Below are positions 33,651 to 39,199 of a stretch of DNA of 39,199 nucleotides, piece after piece. This DNA comes from Intoshia linei (taxonomy: Eukaryota; Orthonectida; Rhopaluridae). The position numbers were made by a program, and so were the translations under genes. Numbering within the stretch: the stretch's first letter is position 1; every line of letters starts with the position of its first letter. The notes beneath the pieces were generated by a model. The model saw only the letters and a list, made by a program, of their open reading frames with translations. It was not told the DNA's origin and ran no database searches. The stretch lies in the NCBI GenBank assembly GCA_001642005.1, contig LWCA01000219.1, positions 1-39,199 on the forward strand, given 5' to 3'.

Positions 33651-34509
33651 AAAACCAATATAATTTTAACGGAAAAAATCATTCTAATGGGCCGATTCCC
33701 ACAAGGCCCAAAATTTTTCATTTTACAATAAAAATAAAAATAAATGAAATAAATAAAATAATAAATACATATAATAATTTCATAATATAACATGTAAATC
33801 AGCATAAATAAAATAAATTGGCAATAGATCACATGTATTTTTAAATATGGATGAAATGATTTAAAAATAACCAAGACAATTCAACACAAGTTCTAAATAA
33901 ATTACGCCTAAGAATAGTGTTTAAATTTTATCAAAAAACCTACCTTTTAACTATGAACTTGCAACTTGTTACAATTTAATAGATACAACTTTAATTATAA
34001 ATGTGTGTTTAAATTTTTATATTTATACAACATTTGAAATTAAATTTATTTATGAACTCAAATTCTTCAAACATTGAATCTGTAAATTTTCTAGTATTTC
34101 ATTTATTATTTTATAGAAAAAACGCAAGTGCATGTATGAATATAATTGCTTAAATGCTAAAAAGATTACAAATGAAAATGAATTGTAAATTTTTTATAAA
34201 TCATCTTCCAATATAATTTTTACTTTTATAAAAGTGCATGTACAATGCGCTGCAGCGTAATCTGTTGATTTTAATTTTAATTCTGTTAAAAATTTTAAAA
34301 TTTTGATATTTTGGTTTCTGTTTATGTTACATTACGTTTAGTAATATCAAAATTTTTCTGCCAAGTGCTCTTGATGGTTTTATTTCTTTTGAAATTTTGA
34401 CGATTTCATTGTCACAGTTTGAATCACACTCTTATAGTTTATATATTTAATTTGCATAATTTTAATGATTATATAATTTGTAACTGATATCTTGATTTTT
34501 TAATTTAGT

Positions 34510-34942
34510 ATGGATCCTCTCGAAGAAACTAAATTATACATGACCAAATTCAGAGTAATTTTTTTAATGTATAAAAAAAATTATATTTTAAAAAGATATA
34601 TAAAAGATACACTTTTCATACCAACTTTTTTTTGTAAATTTAATCGAATCTACTTTTCGAGCTTTATTGTCTAAATTTGATAACAAAGTGTGCGAGTTCT
34701 AGAGTTTAATTTTTGTTTTATTTAGAAATGGAATATAACCCGTAGATGTGAAGTGCTGCACAACATTTTAGGTGAATTGAACCAATTCGAAATAAAATTC
34801 ATAATGAAAGCGATAAAACCAAATTTTCAAAGAGATTTCATAAAGCAATTACCTGTGAATGTAATTTTATTGATATAGGGTGGGTTTCATTTATTTTTAG
34901 GTAGCGATACAAATTATTCAAAGAATTCCATCTAAATATATG
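34510..34942 (+). CDS. F-box protein N-terminus (CDC4/FBXW7-like D domain plus F-box start), incomplete
   Basis: Exons 34510-34554, 34726-34860 and 34901-34942 join in phase to give 74 residues starting MDPLEETKLYMTKFRKWN. They continue CEVLHNILGELNQFEIKFIM, then KAIKPNFQRDFIKQLP, then IAI-type helix (VAIQIIQRIP). This matches the dimerisation (D) domain and the beginning of the F-box in CDC4/FBXW7-class proteins (E-L-L-D.LI ... QFQRDFI..LP), substrate adaptors of SCF ubiquitin ligases. The rest of the F-box and the WD40 propeller are not seen. After a GT at 34943, a 37-nt intron would open a 60-codon frame (34980-35159) that does not look like F-box. Downstream comes a transposon. So either the gene continues past a long transposon-bearing intron, or it is a truncated relic. 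Confidence 0.6.
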
Positions 34943-35502
34943 GTATGAAATTGAATGTTTTTTAGTCTGTATGTTGTAGAGGACAAAGTTTACATCGTGC
35001 GCCATGTTATCGCAAGGGCGACTAAATAATTTAAATTTGGGTAATACAGCAAATTCTATGCTAAATAAATGTTTCTTAACTAGAAAATTTTCCTTCTGGG
35101 TTTATTACATTAGGTTAAATCGTATTACGAATTCAGTTGTTATTACTGGTTATTATTAATGGTACTTTACTTAGTACAATGTACTGTATCTTTCGCAACA
35201 TTTCTGCAAAATTTCGCCACATTTTATCATTTAATTAACTAAATAATTAAAAATTTAATTTTACATTCTAAAATTTTTGTCGCAAAACTATGTGAAATTA
35301 TAATTATTAAATTTTCTATTGTTTATTTTCAAGAATGTCCTTTATACTCATTATTCAGATATATTCAATATACCAAATATTAATTTAAATGAAGAAAATT
35401 AAACTATGCAAATGGATAATTAATATAGTATTTATTGTTGTGATACAAAATTATGTATTTTTTTATATTTTCAGGTGCTAATGGTCTCTGTTTAGTTACC
35501 AT
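34943..35502. other. Downstream of the F-box exons, no gene assigned
   Basis: An open frame at 34980-35159 follows a plausible AG acceptor and could be a further exon, but has no recognisable content. The remainder is AT-rich sequence up to the minus-strand transposon pseudogene. Confidence 0.4.
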
Positions 35503-36060
35503 TTAATTTAACAGACTAAAACTTCTTTTTACGCTGACGGATGTAGAAGGAGCGTTGCTTAGAAAATGATATAATGGGGATTTGTTTGAATCTAAATTAT
35601 TCATAATGGCATATGTGTGGTTTTTCGTTAGACGTTTATTAATATAATCCTTTATGCTGCAGGCATCCGAATCAAAGGACAAATTACATAATACATTGTA
35701 GGCCTTTTCTATACTAAATGACGATTATTGAGCCATTTCTATTACATCTAACAGAAATAAATATTTACATATTTGAATTAAAGCATTATCTAATCCAAGT
35801 TGGTTAACAGTCGCTTTAGCTCGATTTATTATTAAATCATTAAATAAGCCCTTAATTTTAGGGTTGTTCAGTTTATAGAGTGGAATATCCGCAGATATAA
35901 ATGCCCCCAAAATTTAATTAGTAAAATCATGAGACATTTTTAAAAATTTAGGTAGAGGAGGAGTATCGTTTGACAATCTGTGTTTTGTGTTTCTGTGAAT
36001 TTTAATAAAATACATTTTTTCATAGGAAATAGTGCAATTGCAATTTATACAACTAAGTGA
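35503..36060 (-). pseudogene. CGGBP1/hAT-like transposon protein, decayed
   Basis: Read on the minus strand from 36060 in a single frame: a finger CINC...H.{4}H, PPLPKFLKMSHDF, a stop, then LGAFISADIPLYKLNNPKIK (the (A/S)ADIPL.KL.NP segment of CGGBP1-like proteins), a second stop after EMAQ, then SNAPSTSVSVKRSFSLLN, which resembles the C-terminal dimerisation end of hAT-derived proteins. Two in-frame stops (about 35925 and 35733) and no Met near the finger make it a pseudogene. The frame is otherwise preserved over about 185 codons, so decay is recent or slow. Sister copy at 110-373. Confidence 0.7.
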
Positions 36061-36252
36061 ATTATCAGTTCACTTGAATTCATTAGGATACATTCATTAT
36101 GTTGTTCATTTTGAAATGAGGAGATTTAATAGGTTTTGGCATGCTAAATGAATGTTACATCATTTCGTGATGATCAAAATTTTTTCTGTAAAAAGTGAAG
36201 CATTTAGAATGAAATAGAAGTGTTTATTTTCAATTTCAAAAAAAATGACTTT

Positions 36253-36287
36253 ATTAACTTTATAAAATTTTAATTAGCTAATTAATA
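36253..36287. repeat. Block shared with 611-645
   Basis: attaactttataaaatttta followed by attagctaattaata, one base different from 611-645. Lies about 190 bases upstream of the CGGBP1-like frame, as in the first copy. Confidence 0.65.
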
Positions 36288-36329
36288 AACGTTAAAATTT
36301 AAAATTAAAAATTAAAAAAATTAAAATAG

Positions 36330-36603
36330 AATAATTCACTTTAAAGTAAAAAGTAATGTGTTCCATCTGAAACAAATTTGGGAACCACTCCTTTAAAGGA
36401 TTGATAATAGTGAATAGTAGGATTTTTAAGTTAGATTTTCAACGTGAATTTATTTTTTAAGTATAATAAAAATGTGCTCTCGGCAGAGCTAGGTCCTGTT
36501 TGTACGTAGTAGAACATGAATTTATTTTTTTGGTAAAATAAAAGAGTGCCCTTCGCAGAGCTAGGCGCTGTTTGTACGTAGTACATAACAGTCAAGCTAG
36601 TAC
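36330..36603 (-). repeat. tactagcttgac-family dispersed repeat, copy 3, with duplicated terminus
   Basis: The minus strand begins tactagcttgactgttatgt at 36603. The terminal 60-70 bases occur twice in tandem (about 36448-36510 and 36517-36580; each has cagagctagg.cctgtttgta then cgtagta). The inner part matches copies 1 and 2 (actttaaagtaaaaagtaat, aaatttggga, taggatttttaagtta). Confidence 0.7.
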
Positions 36604-37096
36604 AAATATAAAATTGTACTTGATACACTTTGGTGTTTCAAGTACGTTTTAACCTAATCTACAAGTAGTAAAACTTGATAAGTCCGGATTTTTAGTTTAA
36701 AAATAATTAACAAATAGTAAATAAATTACTTTATAATATTCTACATTGGTTTAAATTAATTTTACTATTTATATCAGACGTAGGTTAGAATGAGAAAAAT
36801 CTTGCATCATATCGTACATTTTATATCTAATTTTACGGGCCAAAAAATAATTAAAAAATTTTTTTTATAATGACAATAAATCAATTTAAAACAACGTTAT
36901 GGGTCATAGTTAAAGTGACACTGTACATTGACTTTATGAATTTGTTTTTATAAATATTAATACACTAAAATTATCCGTGCCCGAATTTTTTATTCAGTCA
37001 AACATGGGCCATATCCTATGTCATCTTATCATTTGTGTAAATAAAATCACTCTAGCTTAGTGAAGGCGAACCGGTTACCAGCAAGATAATTTACAT

Positions 37097-37505
37097 TAGG
37101 GGTGGGCACCTTTTTCGTGAAACGGGCCACACTGCACATTTCATTTTATCGGGCCGTACCAAGAAAAATTCTTCAATTTTACTTCGTTCCCTTTTTAATC
37201 AATATTACAAACCCTTATGCCTATTTTCACTAGTTTAAGAATATTTTAAGGTTTAATAGTCAATAAATTTACTCCTTAAATGTATTTGAATGCAGTAAAT
37301 TCTTATATTCGGTAGAATTTATAAAAAAATATTAAATCATTATTATTTATTATTAACATAATTCACTCATACTTACGAGTGATTTTGCTTTTTTCTGAGA
37401 GTTGAATAAGATCTGGTTTAATGATACTTGTTGTATTCATTAAATTTAAATTATTCCAAATTTTTAATTTCACTCGCGGGCTGCGGGCCACATTTTGCCC
37501 ATATA
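37097..37505. mobile_element. hAT-like MITE, about 400 bp
   Basis: The left end taggggtgggcaccttttt continues to cgggccaca. The right end, inverted, reads tgggcaaaatgtggcccgca. Complementary ggggtgggca/gggccac ends are characteristic of non-autonomous hAT elements. AT-rich non-coding interior. Confidence 0.6.
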
Positions 37506-37680
37506 TGATTTACATCTTCATAACGTAATATATATGTTCAAACACAGTTGTTAAAAAAATCTAATGTAAATTATGTAGATTCATCTGCTTTTCTAAATTT
37601 TTGTAAATATAAGGTTCAACTAAGGTTTAACTATTATACTAACACCCACATAACCTAAAAAAAATGTTAAACAAAAATAA

Positions 37681-38174
37681 TTATTTGTAACTTGCCGCAA
37701 CGTTTTCACTCTTCCAACGAAATTGTTTTTTGAGATCAAGGGTAGATGCTCCAGTTTCAGCAAATGCTGTAGCTGCAGACCTAACAAATTATTAATAAGT
37801 TTTGTTAATGTAATTTAATTTTTACCGACGAAAAGTGCCAGTGTATGAACTTGGCGAGTCTAGTTCCTAAAATGTAGCTATTAATTTCAGTGTACCTAAA
37901 AAATAATATAATTTTATTATTATACTTTTGGAAGTATCTTAGTTTTATGTCTCAATGATGTATATTTTTTTATAATCTCAAAGGGAGAATTATTTTTTTT
38001 TTATTTTAGGAATAATGAAATAATATCCATCTTTGCCTGTTGGATGAGTTTTTGATATAACAATATTTATCTTTATCTCATTTTCCTTTATTATCACATC
38101 AGCATCACATAATTCTACTAATTCTATACATCTCATAGCTCCATAATAAGCTATTAGTGCAACAGTCTTTCTGA
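37681..38174 (-). pseudogene. Crypton-type tyrosine recombinase, C-terminal part, decayed
   Basis: Minus-strand pieces: 38174-about 37935, 37866-37826 and 37780-37681 (45-nt intron between the last two). The first has VALIAYYGAMRCIELVELCD, with the catalytic Arg in the GA.R..EL context, then SKTHPTGKDGYYFIIP. The last two give SYTGTFRRSAATAFAETGAS and FRWKSENVAASYK-stop, matching the YTGH.FRR..AT...G......GWKS..VA..Y end of Crypton-like recombinases (KIAA1958/ZMYM-type relatives), including the nucleophile Tyr. The His of TGH reads Thr. A frame change occurs at a run of ten A near 38000, and the stretch between the first two pieces is shorter than usual. The N-terminal half is not found. It is a transposon relic rather than an active enzyme. 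Confidence 0.7.
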
Positions 38175-39199
38175 CTATAAAAAAATAATAGTAAAAAATG
38201 TTAAAATTTTAATATATCGCAGTGTTAGAGTTATAATGTTCTATTTGCTTAAACATAGTTTTGCCTAAATCGAATTTAAAGTTTTAAAGTACTATATTGC
38301 CTAAAACATAATTTTATATGGAAATTTAATTATACAATTTAGTTTGTTTACATTTTGTTAATATTATTATTTCTATATATAAATATATTATTATTATATA
38401 ATAATATTTGTTTAAGTATATTGAAAATTTTCGTACAATAAAAATAAAAACATGTTTTTTAGAACTTAAATTTCACTAATGGAACAATCAGTCTAACTAC
38501 AATATATATTTGATTTGAAAAAATTGCAAATAGAACATTATTTTATAGAAACTGTTAACATTTAACATTTTTATCAATTTACATGTACGCGTACGAAATG
38601 TCCCATGTATAAAATGTCCCAGACTATGCTTGATTTATAAAATAAATGAATTTTTATACTACTGATAATTTTATAAGGGTGTCTAGTTAAATCCAACCAT
38701 TTTTACTAAAATCCCACCATTTTTACTAAAAATCAAAATTTACCAACACTAACAGGAAAAATTCAGTTTTAACAACTTTTAAAGGAAAAATCCTGTTTTA
38801 CCAACCCTAAAAGGAAAATTCTAGTTTTACCAAATTTTAAGGGAAAAATCCAGTTTTGCCAACCTTAAAAGGAAAATTCTATTTTTACCAACCTTTAAGG
38901 AAAAAATCCAGTTTTACAGAATTGCGGAGTATCCCATAAAAACTTAATATCACAAACAAAACAAAATGAAATTCTCAAATAGAAAGATTACCGATAAACA
39001 AGTTATAAACGCTTTAATACTTACTTAAACTGATGATGAAACAAAAAACTTTTTAAAACAATATAAAATTTTCGTATTAAAAATGGCTAATATTTATCGC
39101 GTCAGTATTTTAATCCGTAAAGTGTTAGTATTTTAGATGATTTGCCAGTAGAAATATTGAATTTTCAGTTGATATAATGGATTGTCAGTATTTAAATTG
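38175..39199. other. Right edge: AT-rich sequence and minisatellite
   Basis: No gene called. Contains the tandem repeat at 38690-38925. A short plus-strand frame from 38965 (starting MKFSNRKITDKQVINALILT, then a stop) looks faintly like the N-terminus of a transposase but is too short to assign. Confidence 0.5.
38690..38925. repeat. Minisatellite, units of about 28-31 bp
   Basis: About seven to eight imperfect units of the type ttttaccaaccttaaaagga followed by aaaatccag. The units alternate between atcc and attc endings. Related to the nested array at 22085-22370 and to single units at 8050, 18350 and 19800. Confidence 0.75.

Larger units (their letters stand above)
28223..34509. other. Gene-poor repeat field, 6.3 kb
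   Basis: Upstream of both the SoxD gene and the F-box gene (divergent). Holds repeat copies at 29618-29822, 29921-30310, 30455-30588 and 32590-33650, and one doubtful small secreted ORF (31584-31856). A gcgcacgcattgtattgtgc patch near 28616 is GC-rich for this window but unassigned. Frames at 33277-33483 and 33644-33874 lie in repeats and are not called. Confidence 0.55.
36061..37680. other. Intergenic, transposon remnants
   Basis: Holds the block shared with the window start (36253-36287), repeat copy 3 (36330-36603), a short hairpin at about 36618-36648 (gtacttga...ttcaagtac) and a hAT-like MITE (37097-37505). No gene seen. Confidence 0.55.

Noticed and set aside
33277-33874. Minus-strand frames of 68 and 76 codons
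   Set aside because: Fall within a repeat copy and microsatellite-like AT runs; low complexity.
38965-39080. N-terminus of a piggyBac-like transposase
   Set aside because: Only about 20 codons before a stop; the resemblance is too weak to call.
1-39199. CRISPR arrays, operons, bacterial ribosome-binding sites, rRNA genes
   Set aside because: Nothing of the kind is visible; the spliced metazoan genes rule out a prokaryotic reading.

Overview
The window is nuclear DNA of an invertebrate animal, very AT-rich. Its genes are spliced, encode metazoan-only proteins (a MASK/ANKHD1-type ankyrin-KH protein, a BMP type II receptor kinase, a SoxD factor) and have no bacterial-style operons. Most introns I could place are only about 35-48 nt, with GT...AG ends. 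A few are hundreds to thousands of bases long and carry repeats. I cannot name the phylum from sequence alone; very short introns beside repeat-rich intergenic DNA would fit some flatworm-like or other reduced spiralian genomes, but that is inference.

Layout. 1-650: an old CGGBP1/hAT-like transposon fragment (minus). 979-1511: the last two exons of a mitofusin-like gene (plus). 3474-15545: a complete MASK orthologue (plus), rebuilt as 15 exons and 2294 residues; its 3.6 kb fifth intron is full of repeats. 15906-16099: a pogo/Tc1-like MITE with a TA duplication, wedged between two convergent genes. 16102-18141: a BMPR2/wishful-thinking-like receptor kinase (minus, 7 exons, 577 residues). 20240-21303 and 23136-24690: two tandem intact paralogues derived from a Tc1/IS630-type transposase that share a splice site but have lost catalytic residues. 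26271-28222: a SoxD factor (minus, 5 exons, 435 residues), cut short just after the HMG box. 28223-34509: a long gene-poor repeat field. 34510-34942: the 5' end of a CDC4/FBXW7-like F-box gene (plus). 35503-36060: a CGGBP1/hAT pseudogene (minus). 37681-38174: a decayed Crypton-type tyrosine recombinase (minus). The right end has a minisatellite related to the one near 22.1-22.4 kb.

The host genes do not form a pathway cluster. They are conserved regulators (RNA-binding scaffold, BMP receptor, HMG factor, ubiquitin-ligase adaptor) sitting between layers of mobile DNA. The most interesting items are the tandem, apparently domesticated transposase genes; the receptor kinase whose DFG motif reads DFN and whose N-lobe carries a large insertion; and the SoxD gene that keeps a CtBP-type PLNLS motif but lacks nearly everything after its HMG box.
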